Shown piece by piece: positions 31,350 through 44,000 of a stretch of DNA of 64,000 nucleotides. A model generated the notes under the pieces. The model was not told the origin of the DNA and searched no databases. It was given only the letters and a program-made list of their open reading frames with translations. Position numbers and translations under genes: made by a program. The DNA lies in NCBI GenBank assembly GCA_024516035.1, contig CM044956.1, forward strand, positions 10,470,176-10,534,175, given 5' to 3'. Within the stretch, counting starts at the first letter, position 1, and each line of letters opens with the position of its first letter. Source of the stretch: Bactericera cockerelli (taxonomy: Eukaryota; Arthropoda; Insecta; Hemiptera; Triozidae).

Positions 31350-33373
31350 GTATGTTGTATTTTTTTATTTTTTTATTACCTACTGAAAAAGTGGTTTACT
31401 CAAGTGATGTTTGAACACTTCTCCTTATACAACTATATTCTGAGATAAAAAATAGTAGGTACCTACCTACCTAATGAAAAAAGAAAAGAAAAAAAAAAAA
31501 GAAGAAAAAGAAAAAAAAAAAAAATAGTTACCTAACTACTTAACACTGAAAACAGTAATTACCTCAATGTATTCTCTTCTCCTCTCTGACTTGTATTTAG
31601 TATTACTTAGTATCTAGTTTTTATGTTGATTGCACATTTTACCTATTATTCTCAATTTTTTCCCATTAGGTGCTTTACCTAATTAGTGTATATTACAAAT
31701 TGTGGTTATTAAAGTATTCAGAAATTAGGCTGCATCATTTTATAAAAAAAGTGAAAATTATAAATACATGAACACAGTTATGCATTGCTCATAAAAGGTA
31801 TAAATAAACCCAATGTATAAACTTTTCCTCATTGACCTCTTAAGAATGACTCTAATGTCCCCATTTCAATTTGACCAGTATAAGTAAATTTAAGTGCATG
31901 GTTAGCTTAGTGGTAAGATCCTAGGTTCAATCCCTAGAGCTGACAAAAAAAAATTGTATTCAAAATTTGGTTGCTGTTGTTTGTAAGGGATACCTTCTAT
32001 TGCACTTGTGTTGACCCAGCACCTGAATGGGAAGTATTGTCTCACTTGTTGCCCATCAGAGGTTAGGCATACTAACAATCAAGGCATCTACAGTAGCTGC
32101 TGTTTTATGGCTACAAAATAAAAAAAAACAGTGAAACACTCATCTTGAAAAAAAAAAAAAAATTATTACTATCAATTGAGTTTGTTGGTCAATAAATAAA
32201 TATTAATATTTTTTCTAGGATAAATATGAAGAAGGGCAATTAAGTGGAAGAGTTCCAGGGAAAGGAGCATTTCCTTTTCCTGACAATGTCATAGTCATTG
32301 CTTCTGACAGAATCCGCATCACTGCACCTGCCCTCATGCCTTGCAATGGGGCTCCGTCTGTTCATCAGTTGACTAAGAAGTTTGAGAGCATGTCATCCAC
32401 TTCACAGCCAAGATACATGGAGAGGCTACCCCCCTCTCCCCCTCCTGTGGACAATTATGTGGGACAACTCATAGGTATGATTTTCTCAAATATCTCAACA
32501 ATTGGGTTGAACAACTGATGGGTATGATTTTTTAAATGTCTCATTAACATGGAAACTTTACAAACTAGCAGCTCTAAAAATAAAAATAGTTGAATTTGCA
32601 ATATGTAATATTTTGTTTTTTATGTATGTGATATCAATATTTCAAATTAACAAAATACTATAAAATAGCACAAAAATAATAAATATCAACCACCTATTTT
32701 TTAAATGAAAATTACCTATAATGTATTCACATTCAAAAACAATCTATTTTACAAATTTGGAAATCCTTGTTACTTGAAAATAAGGATCTGAGAGGGGTTT
32801 AGAATACATAGATTCAATTTTTTTTATATAGAAAAATGTTTCAAGACCCTATCTTGAAAACATCAAAAAAAAAAAAAAAAAAAAAAAAAAATTAAAAAAT
32901 AAAAAATGAAGCAATATATTCTTCACACCTCTTAGGTCAATATTTCAAACAAAAACGGATTAAAAAATTTGTAACATAGATCCGTTTCGAAACACATATT
33001 CAATATTATTAATTTAATTTAACCAACCTTCAGATCTGTCCGAGCACTCAGAGTCCATTCCCCTAAACACACGTGACCGAGTCGTGTGGCTAGGGGATGA
33101 TGGACCTATGCCAGGGGTCATTCTGGAATTCCGAGACCCCGGCGAGGTGATTCTACAGCTGGATCAAACCAGTTCGATCTCAGGAGAAACCATTCCCGAT
33201 GTGCCGTGAGCTGAGAGTTCCGCTGCTGAGTTGATGAAGCATGAGGACTTCTATGACAAAGCTGGAGTAGGAGGAGAAGGTGGTAAGTTAGAATTGAAAA
33301 ATTCAGCAGTTCTTTTGGGGATAGAGAACCAGCAGAAATAATAACTCATAAAAAGAAGAAATGAAGAGAGAGG

Positions 33374-33425
<52 letters not shown>

Positions 33426-35012
33426 CAACATATGTGTCATGCTCCATTATCAATCTATAAACTCGTATTAAACTTCCACATTACCACACTTCCATTAGTT
33501 GTACAAATCCGACCTAATGAGATCTATTCCAGCTGATTCTAATTTTTGGTTTCTATGTTCTGATATGAGTTATTCAGACTGAGAGTTTTACTCTCCATTT
33601 GCTGGGTATTGTACCAGCTTCCCACATTGTTCTCACCCAGCCTAGGTACAAGAAATGCCCGCCTCAAGTGTTCTTTACTTTTTTTTTGATATAGATTTTT
33701 TTTGTTTTTTTTTTTGCCCTACCTGGGCTTGAACACATGATCTCGTGACCATGGGTAGTCGTCACAACTGTTTTTTTTTTTCAAGGTAAGTGTGCCCCGG
33801 AACCGATTTCGCATTACTTCAGGGCAATTTACCTTTACATCCATGCCATTCCGGAAACGGAAAATTTCGGTCAGAAATTTCCGCTCCGGCCGGGATTCGA
33901 ACCCGCAACCTCCGGGTCAATAACCAATGCTCTTAACCACCGAGCCACGGAGGTCGTCGCAACCGTTAGACCAAGAAGGTTAGCATGGTTAACATGAAAC
34001 CAACTTGGGCCGAAATTAATAGATACTTTTGCTCTACCTCTGGGGACTTAAGTCAATATGTTGTGTATTGTTTTAAATTGGAACTCATTCCAACTTGAAC
34101 TTATGATCTCAATTTCGACTGATATTGAGTGCACTGGTAGTCAAGTAGTTAACGCGCTACTCTGGTAATCCAGGTAGCGTAGGGATCCGTTGGTTCGAAT
34201 CCCACCCAGTGCATGAATTTTTCCTCATTAATTTGAGTTTGTGACCACATAATAATAAGACTCTGAGGGTTAGGTGGTAGAAAATGCTTTGAGCGACCTC
34301 GCCTGGTGGATGCCTTCCACTAAAGAGTATTATTATTATTATATTATATATTGACTGTTGATTTCACTAAAAAAGTTTGTCTCATTCAATTCCAGACCTC
34401 TACGCTATGGACTCATGTGATAGGTCCTGTCAGGCCTCCAGTGATAATGGGCGTAACGCCCAGCGCGAGGTGCCCACCGCGCCCCTGGTGATTCCTCTCA
34501 GGCACTGCTACAGTGGGGCGAGTGCCCCTCCTCCTCCTCCCCCGCCCCGCCCCCACAAAGACTACTGTGATTACTCCCCCCCGCTCTACACCCCCCACCC
34601 CATGAAGATATCCCCCAACCTTTCCTCTTCCTCTTCTAACTTGGATGGTAAGTTGGCATTGAATTTACCTACTGTCAATTTTTTTTTATATATATTAGAA
34701 TATAACTAGTAGTTTTGTGAGCTGACTTCACTCATATTCTGTAATCGAATTGAAAATGTCATATCAAGCGTCAAAACAACAAGACCTCTCATACAATACC
34801 AAACTTGATGAGTAAAGAAAAAAAAAAAAAAAATCCTCTGACCCTCTTTTCTCTTCCAAGGAAGTTAATCGACCTTAATGTTCTTTGGGCACAGAGCGGC
34901 CCTCTTAGTTCTCTTGATCACAGAATTTCATTCCTGAAATCAAGCAGGTATTAAGTAATCGACACAGTGTCATTTTAGCTTTTAATTAATTTTCGTTTTG
35001 TAACCCAAGAAT

Positions 35013-35045
<33 letters not shown>

Positions 35046-38000
35046 ATAATTTCAACACTATATTTATAATTCTAATTAATTATAATATAGCAATAACTGA
35101 AATGTTTAAAAGATGTCAGGTTTTGTATCTAAATTATTATAGTGATTCATTGCTGCATAAATGGGTGATTTCAGATAATGATTGTTTCGAGAGTTTGGCA
35201 GAGCAAAGAAAGTGGATGAATTGGGACGCAGTCCTGGGATGGGTACTTTTATGTTAATGTTAGATACTAGATATGGGCTGTCTATTTCATTATTAAGTAT
35301 TTTTTTAATAAGATTTATCAGGGTCTCGTTAAATCTTGTGTTTACTGAGTCAATGGGAAGATTTTCTCTGAGTGTCTAATTTACTAAAGATCTCAAAATT
35401 TACTAAAGATGAGAGTAAGAAAAGAAAATTTCGTGAAAAATGCACGAAATAAATGAGTTAGTTTATCATCTCTGTTTAGTCACAATTACCTACTCAAACC
35501 AGCCTTACTTTAATTCGCCATGACACTGATTTAAACTCGAAACATCCACGTCATGCGTCTGCTTGCTACTTGAATATGAAAGGAGCATTCAGAGTGAAAG
35601 GTCATGTGGACAGAGCAAGGCCCAGTAGTGATTCGCTGTGTCTGAAGCTATTTTTATCCCAAGTCCCTGACTCCCGTTCAGCTTCAACATTTTTCCTCTC
35701 CCCGTATAGGTAAACGGCGCTCGAGATAATTCAATTCACAATTAAGATTTTTTCGACAAGTTTAATTAATATGCTAGAAATCGTTCAAAAAATTGGTTAA
35801 TCAATATTTAATTAGTTAAAATGTGCACAGTATTTGCTATATCTATAGATATAGTCCTATAGCTAATCTTCGGAAATAAAAAGTGAACCTTAACTTTTAA
35901 TAACATCGTTAACGATTTAAATATTTTTGTTTCTGGAGCGCGGCGCGGCGGTGTGATTAATGTCTTAGTCATAGTCTTCTAGGTCATCATCATATAGCAG
36001 CTTGATCAAAAAAGCTTATCTTTACCAAGCGTGAGGTAGACAAATTTTTTGAATAATAGATTACAACATCTTCAGTGAAAATGCTCTTGTATTTACTTAC
36101 AAAAATCGAGCCGGACATATGTGAATAACCTAAGCTTCTAAACATATACTTGATTCATATAATATAAATATCATGATGGTTCAGTAATATTAAAAAAAAA
36201 AAAAAAAATGTAACTATTTACTATAAGAATAAAAAATTCAAGAAAAATCTGAGAGAAAAATCTAATAGTTCGTGTTTTATTTTTTAAAAAAATCCGTTTT
36301 TGGTGTCATTATGTCGATCAGCGGGAAAATACCCGTGGTCGTCCTGGAAATGATGGAAAAACTGAGACGACAGCGGGCCAGAGAACAAACTTCCAAAATT
36401 GGTAAGAAAACTAATGGACAGCCCAATGATCGTTCTTGTCAAAGTAGCAAGGACCTCGCTGGCAAGACATTTGTCCCTGAGAAAAACTCGAACGAACAGA
36501 CGAACTCACTAGACGTCCAGGATCCAAGATATGAACATCCTGTAATCAGACCTCAGACCTCAAGTCATCGAACATTTGATGGCATTCAGGGCTCAGCATA
36601 TCAAGGCGCCATAGAGTCTCAAACGCCAAACTATCAAGAACCAAACCCTCAGACATCAAGCTATCAAGGAGCTCACGTCACTCAGTCACTCAAATCACAG
36701 CCTATGGACCATCAGGTGTCAAGGTATCAAGAAGATAAACTCGTGACTCAAAACTGTCCCAAGTCTCAGGGACCTACATATCAAGGAAACAGTCAGGCGT
36801 CTTATCAAGAGGCTAAGAACTCTCAGACGTTAAGATATCAAAAGCCCAACTCGCAGCCTCCAAGATATCAAGAACGCAGAGATTCGCAGATTTCTCACAC
36901 GCTAAACTATCAAGAGTCCAACGCGCGAACTCGATATCAGGACTCCCCACGATATGAAGACCCTCCTCTGGAGAAGCTTCATTCAGCGCACATCGTTCAT
37001 ATGCAGGCCAAACGGGCCATGCCTCCACCCAGCTACGACTATGGCCAGTACCACATGAAGCACCCAGGCTTCCCCGCCACCATGTCTACTGAACACTTCC
37101 TACACGAGCACATGGCGCCCTCCATGCTCATCCACTCCCCGCCGCCCCCCGGCTACATGCAACCCTGCCCCCCCTGCCCCTCCTACCACGTCTGCCCCGT
37201 GATGTCGCATGACTACCACTCCTGTGCGCCCCCCGGACAGTGTTGCCAGACGGGTCCCCTGCCCAGCTTCTGCCCCTTGGGCGGGGGCCCCTGCTCCCCC
37301 AGATGAAGAGGCACTCTTCCTACTTGCAAATGCCGCCCGCCGCGCCGTCTCAACAAGCGCTGTCAGGTACTGAACTGAACTGAACTGAATGGAGTGTTTA
37401 TTTGTTCTTTTGTATGTTTTGATCACTCATTTGTACTTATCACAAAAAATAGTTACAGGAAAAAAGTTATTTATTCGTTTGTTTGGCTTGATTCCCTTTG
37501 AAAATAGGTGCCATTAGCACAAGTAACTAAACTTATAGATAGCATAATTATTATGTAAAAATCTGGTGTAAACATCACACGACTTTCCTTATCCCCCAAA
37601 AAGAAGTCGAATTCCGCCACTGGTGACTCAACGGTTACGGATACTTAAAAATCAGTGCCAAATTCGTAATCAGCACCTTAAAATCATTGGATTTGATATG
37701 TCGCAACCCCCATCTAGGGTAAATAATAAAAAGTTAGTCCAAGCGGGTCCCCCCAAAATACCGGTAAATTGGGGCCGGGTTCCAAAAAGTTCAAGATATC
37801 AAAAAAATGATAAGAATAGACCCCTATTATTTTTTTAATCCGAGAAAATGTTGTTCTCTAATTTTTTTTGTATCTTTAACCAATTCAAAGAAGCGGCGGT
37901 TGCGGCCAATATTTGCGGCCCTGCGGCCGCATCTTGCGTCCGATTTCAACCAAAAGTTTCGTGGTTCGTCTCGTGTATAAAACTAATTTGCATACCAAAT

Positions 38001-41000
38001 TTCAAGTCTCTAGCTCTTACCGTTCTTGAGATATCCTGTTTACACACACACACACAGACAGACGCACGGACCAATGGCTGAAAACAACTTTTTTGGTATC
38101 CTGAGGCTGTGATTCGTCCAGAAATGTGAAAAACTGGGTAGGTCAAATTTTCGACGAATACAATACTTTCCTTATTATAGGATAAGGAAAGTAAAAATGG
38201 GGAAACCCGTTAATTTATAAAAATAAAATAAATAAATAAAGAAGATCCTATTGTGACCAGGAAAACCATTCCTTATATAAATATTTATAGTCTGGATGCC
38301 TGTTTCAAGGTACTAATAAAATGTTTGGACCGTTTTAACTTTTTATAGCTTATGTTATGTAAATTTCAGTACCGATTGATGCCAATGCTCTAGAAATTCA
38401 AGATGGCGTCCAAGAATTAGCCACTTGTTCGTATTGTTTTGCATTTTTGCTTCTAACTTCTAAATCATACAGAAATAAGTAAATGGAGAACTCGTACATA
38501 ACCTGTCCCGTAAAATCGGCCATCTTGTTCAGTTTTAACACATAGGAAATTACAGCAATAACAAATTAACTTTTCTTCTTACATGCTTCGACAGTTAGTA
38601 GTACTAAAACAGGAGGCAGTACTTCTTGTTCTAAACATTAAATTAAACTCATTAAAAAAAAAGATGAGTGTTTCACAGCCGTTTTTATTTCGTACCCATG
38701 AAACAGGAGCTACTGTAGACGCTTGTGGTCTGTATTGTAGCTTACCTATCCCGTAGTATGCCTCCCCTCTGATGGGCGAGAAGTGACACAGTACTTCCCA
38801 ATGAGGTGCTGGGTCAACACGAGCGCACCGGAAGGTATCCCTTACAAACAATTGTAACTAAATTAAGAATAATTTTTTTGTCGGCACGGGGATCGAACCC
38901 CGGGACCTTCCGCATGGCAAGCGAGTGCTTAACCACTGAGCTATTCGTGCACTTTTGCCGGAAACTTTTTAATTTTTATAGAAAAAAAGTACCTCAGCAA
39001 ATAAGCTGAATTGAAATCAGTCGTTCTAATGTATACTTTTCGTTTTGATGTATGTATTATTTTTGTTCCAAATTTATTTATTTACATGCTTTGAAGCAGT
39101 AACGGTAGCCACCATTGTAGTCTCTTTTACGGGACGGATTTATTACCCATGAGATATACGATATGACGTCTCCATGTACTTATTTCTCTATGTTGTGAAT
39201 GACACATGTTTACACTAATTTTAATTGAAGTACTTTAACATGTGCCCGATGTCTATTGATATGTAAACTTAAGTAGTTGTTAACAATGTAAGTGGGTACT
39301 GAACGATGTAAAGTCAACACTTTACTATGATTAGTGACTTGAATTAAAAATATATCTGGAAATATATAATAAATATCTGTATTGATTGATGTGAATTTTG
39401 TTAATTTTATTATCTCTAACTAGGTACATGTCATTATTTTTGTACTACAATTTGTTACGCATTGAGAACAATATTATCAAAAAAATAAACCTTGCCAATC
39501 TGTCCTGTAGTTTTGGATGGATTGCTACTTAGAGCTTCATGAAACCCGTAAAAAACACAAGAGAACAGAAAACCACGAAAAGCACGAAAAGAAAAACAAG
39601 CGTGTATTATTAAAAATCAATCTAGCAATACTTCCCATTTAGGTGCTGGGTCAACACAAGTGGAATAGAAGGTATCCCTTACAAACAATTGTAACCAAAT
39701 TAAGAATACAAATGTTTGTCCGCACGGGGGATCGAACCCGGAACATTCCGCATGGCGAAACTATAAAATGTATATTTAATATACTAAAATCCTGTTATAC
39801 ACTGTAATCCCGTTTCGTTGTACTTTGTATTTCTTATATACTTCTATCTTCATACGTTCAATATTGTACTTTTCTATCATCTTATCCTATCAATATCCTA
39901 TCAAAGCACAAGATTTTTTCAGCACAAGATTTTTTATCTTTTGAAGGTGGGTATACCCTCATTGTTTGTAGAAGATGTTAATGTAAAAAATAAATAAATG
40001 GAAACTTAAAAAAAAAAAAAAAAAAATGTAAAATGTCTAGAAAATAAGGAGACATTGTAATAAATAAATAAATAAAAATACTTTGTTTCAGATTTCGGCG
40101 ACCCTCATAGTCCGCTGGACGGCCTGGACAATCACCCGGACCTGGGGGTGGGGTCTATGGTGGAGGTGCTGGTGGAGGGGGTGCCACACTACGGGGTCAT
40201 CCGGTGGCTGGGCCAGGTCTATATGCAGGGGGACTCCATGCATGGGCTAGACACGGTGGCGGGGATTGAAATGGTGAGTCTGGGAGAGTTGAATCCATTG
40301 ATCAGGGGTGGGGTTATGGTGGAGGGGGTGCCCCACTACGGGGTGATTCGGTGGCTGGGCCAGGTCTATATGCAGGGGGACTCCATGCATGGGATAGACA
40401 CGGTGGCGGGGATTGAAATGGTGAGTCTGGGAGAGTTATTATTATTCTTCTTCTTATAGTATGCTTTATTAGGAGGACAGAGTACAATGGTAACAGTATA
40501 CAATTAAGAAAAAACAAACAAATGACAAATAAATAAGTAAAAAAGAAAATAACAATAATGTCCTACCTAAAGGGCGGGGTTTTTGCCTGTGGCGATCTCC
40601 ACCCAACCCTTTTGAAAGGCTAACTAAAATTAATGTAAAAGATAGAGTTGAATCCATTGATCAGAGGTGGGGTTCATGGTGGATATGTTATTGGATAGTA
40701 GGGCTCCGGTTATTTATTTATATACACTTTATTTTTTTATGCAAAACAATCAACAATTTTATAGAACAAGGGAAAAAACTTAAAAAATATACAAAAAGAA
40801 AACAAATTTATAGAACTTACAATCAACTTGTTAAAACAAAACTTGATCTAGAGTAGTGCTAATGCCAACAGCATTCTCTTCCGCACCACCCTTACTATTA
40901 CAAATAAGATGGGGGAGTAGACCAGCAGTCTGGCTGGGGGACTATAAACAGGGAGTAGACCAGCATTGGCTTGGTTCTGGGGGTTCTTGTCAATTATTAG

Positions 41001-44000
41001 CCTCCTTATAAAGACAGTGGTAGAAGTGCTGAGTCATTCCTCCACTGTCTGGCTACCATCGTTCACGATGACGCCACCCTATGAATGATGAAATACATTT
41101 AAAATTGTATGCTGAACAAAACCGTTTGTCCTTTTATTTAACACGTTCATGATATTTAAAAAAATATTTTTGAAGTGAATATTTTTTTAAATAAATAATT
41201 TAAAGTGTGAGTGCTCCCTAAAAACTTGACGTGCTCATAATCGTGGTATGTTTGACGCCACCCTATTATTATGATTATGAATCAGCCACTAAGTTCTCCC
41301 CCCTCTGCTTCTCAGGAGCAGGAGCACGACCTCTTCTGCGATGGCCACATCAACAGTCAGCAGCGCTTCGTGTGCAACCCGCGCCGAGGCCACTTCGCCC
41401 CGCTGTTCCAGTGTCGGCGAGACCCCCGCTTCATCGAGTCCCATCACTGCTCTGTGGAGCCCCCCTGTGCGGCTCTAGCGGCCGCCTCCTCCCCGGAGCA
41501 GGAGTTCGGGGGCATCAGCTGCCCCATCATCCCGGGTGCTGTGCCGCCCCCCAGTAAGGAGAACATCGAGGACCTGTGCGGAAAGTTCCGCGGCATACAG
41601 GGTCACCACAACTCCTGCTACCTGGACGCGACGCTCTTCGCCATGTTTACGTTTACAAGGTAAAGTTAAAAGTTAGATCGATGGCACGTTGAATACAGAA
41701 GTTCTCGTTGTGTCATTGATGTTAAGCAACGTCCAGCGAGGTTAGTAATAATAATAATGTCGCCTTATTTATACTGCCCGATTAGGACTATTAAAGTCCC
41801 AATACTCCAGCAGTAAGACATATTATTATGTGGTAAAAATCCCAAATGGGAGGTTAATTTGTCATGTCCCGGCTGGGTTTCGAACCCACGACCTCTGGAT
41901 TCTCTGGATTCACAGAGTGCCGCCTTTACCACTGAGCTACCGGGACATTAGTTAGTACTTGGATGGTTGACTATTAAAATTTGAATTCTCGTGATGCTGT
42001 CTATTCCTAGCCCCACTCATTTGTGGGGTTAATTTTAGTAGCTGGTTTGTGAGTTTTAAAATAGTCAAAAGCGACGTTGAACTAAACTAAAGAAAGAGTA
42101 TACATTAGACATCCTACTGTGAATTTATGAGAAAAATTTATTATTATTATTTTACACTTTATAAGATACTAGCGGGCTTTCGCCCGCTTTGCGGGTCGAG
42201 GCATGGCCCGCAAAGAAAAAAATCCTTTTTCGCCAATGCAGGTGTTGTAGTGGGAATTTCGAAAAATCCCGTCTTATTGCACATCGAGACTATAAGACAA
42301 AGCTACCTACCAAATTTCAGCTTCCTTGGACTTACCAGTTTGGAGAAACAGTGATGAATCAGTCAGTCAGTGAAACTCTCTTTTATAAGTATAGATAAAT
42401 GGACATAATGTATAATACCAATAATTATTTTAACAATGAAAAAAAAAAAAAATAATAAAAAAAAAATAATTACTATACAATGAAAATGAAAAAGAAAATT
42501 TGAATCCTAGGTTAATTTATATAGGTGTTTTCTCATATTTTTTTTTATTTATTATTATTTTCAAACGCATCATTTATGATGCAATTACATGAAAATTTAT
42601 ATAGCATAAGTAGCATAACCACCGCTGTGACGTGCTCTCCTCTTGCCCCGCAGCGTGTTCGACAGCCTCCTGTTCCGCCCGCCCCCCGACCCCCAATCCC
42701 CGCACTACACCAGGGTGCAGCAGGTGTTGCGGGAGGAGATCGTCAACCCGTTGCGGGCTAATCTCTTCGTGCGGGCAGACCGCGTGATGCATCTGCGGCA
42801 CCTGCTCAATGATCTGAGTGATGTGTCCGGACTTACCACTGAGGAGAAGGTGAGTTTTAACATGGTTGATGTACAAAATACCTACCTCTGCTCAATGATC
42901 TGAGTGATGTGTCCGGACTCACCACTGAGGAGAAGGTGAGTTTTAACATGTATGATGTACAAAGTACCTACCTATTCTTATTATCTGACATGTATCCGGA
43001 CTCACCACTGAGGAGAAGGTGAGTTTTAACATGACGATGTTGTTGTTGTTGTAGCCAGCTTGGCAACAGCTGGAGGGGTGAGAGATGGTCTCCAGCCAAC
43101 TTTATTTCAAAGTGATGGTCTCCAGCCAACTTTATTTCAAAGTGATGGTCTCCAGCCAACTTTATTTCAAAGTGATGGTCTCCAGCCAACTTTATTTCAA
43201 AGTGATGGTCTCCAGCCAACTTTATTTCAAAGTTGGCTCGTCCTGAACCACATATTTCTATGTGCAATCAACCATCTTGAGGACTTGGACTTTTCTTTAT
43301 AAGCCATTAACTCTGATTGTTAAGCCTCCTCTGTAAATAAATATCATTAAAAAAAAACCCTTAGGAAACTGTAAGCTAGCCTGGCTTTTAAGAATTGGCT
43401 AAGTCTGTTCTCTGTTTATAGTCCTCTAGCGACTATTTATGATGTACAAAGTACCTTCCTATTATTATTATCTGACCTGGTTGCAGGGTTTTCAGTGAAA
43501 CCTCTACAATTAACACTGCGGCCTAATTAGATCCATTGTGACCAGTTGATTAATAATACTCCTTAGTGGAAGGTAACCACCAGGCGAGGTTAATGCTCAA
43601 AGCATTTTCTACCACGTAACCCTCAGAGTCTTATTGTTATGTGGTCACAAACTCAAATTAAAGAGGAAAAATTCGTGCACTGGGTGGGATTCGACACAAC
43701 GGATCCCTACGCTACCTGGATTACCAGACTAGCGTGGTAACCACTTGACTACCAGTGCACATTAACGTCTACCACATTAACGATTCTACTTGGTTTTAAC
43801 GTCCTGATTGAGATAGATAGTCAGGACGGGGGTTTTACGCTCTATTCGCTGGGAATCATACCATCTACCCACATTAACCTCACCAAGCCTGGGTAGGGCC
43901 GAAAATGCCAGCCTCACGTGTTTGGAGGGAACAGAATTTCCTTGGAAAAGTCTGCCACACTCGGGGATCGAACTCGGGATCTCTGGACTACGGGCAGTAG

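Noticed and set aside
33206..33211. GTGAGC as the real donor of CYLD exon 3
   Set aside because: It would leave two bases and put exon 4 out of frame, whereas the donor at 33283 fits. It remains possible as a minor alternative.
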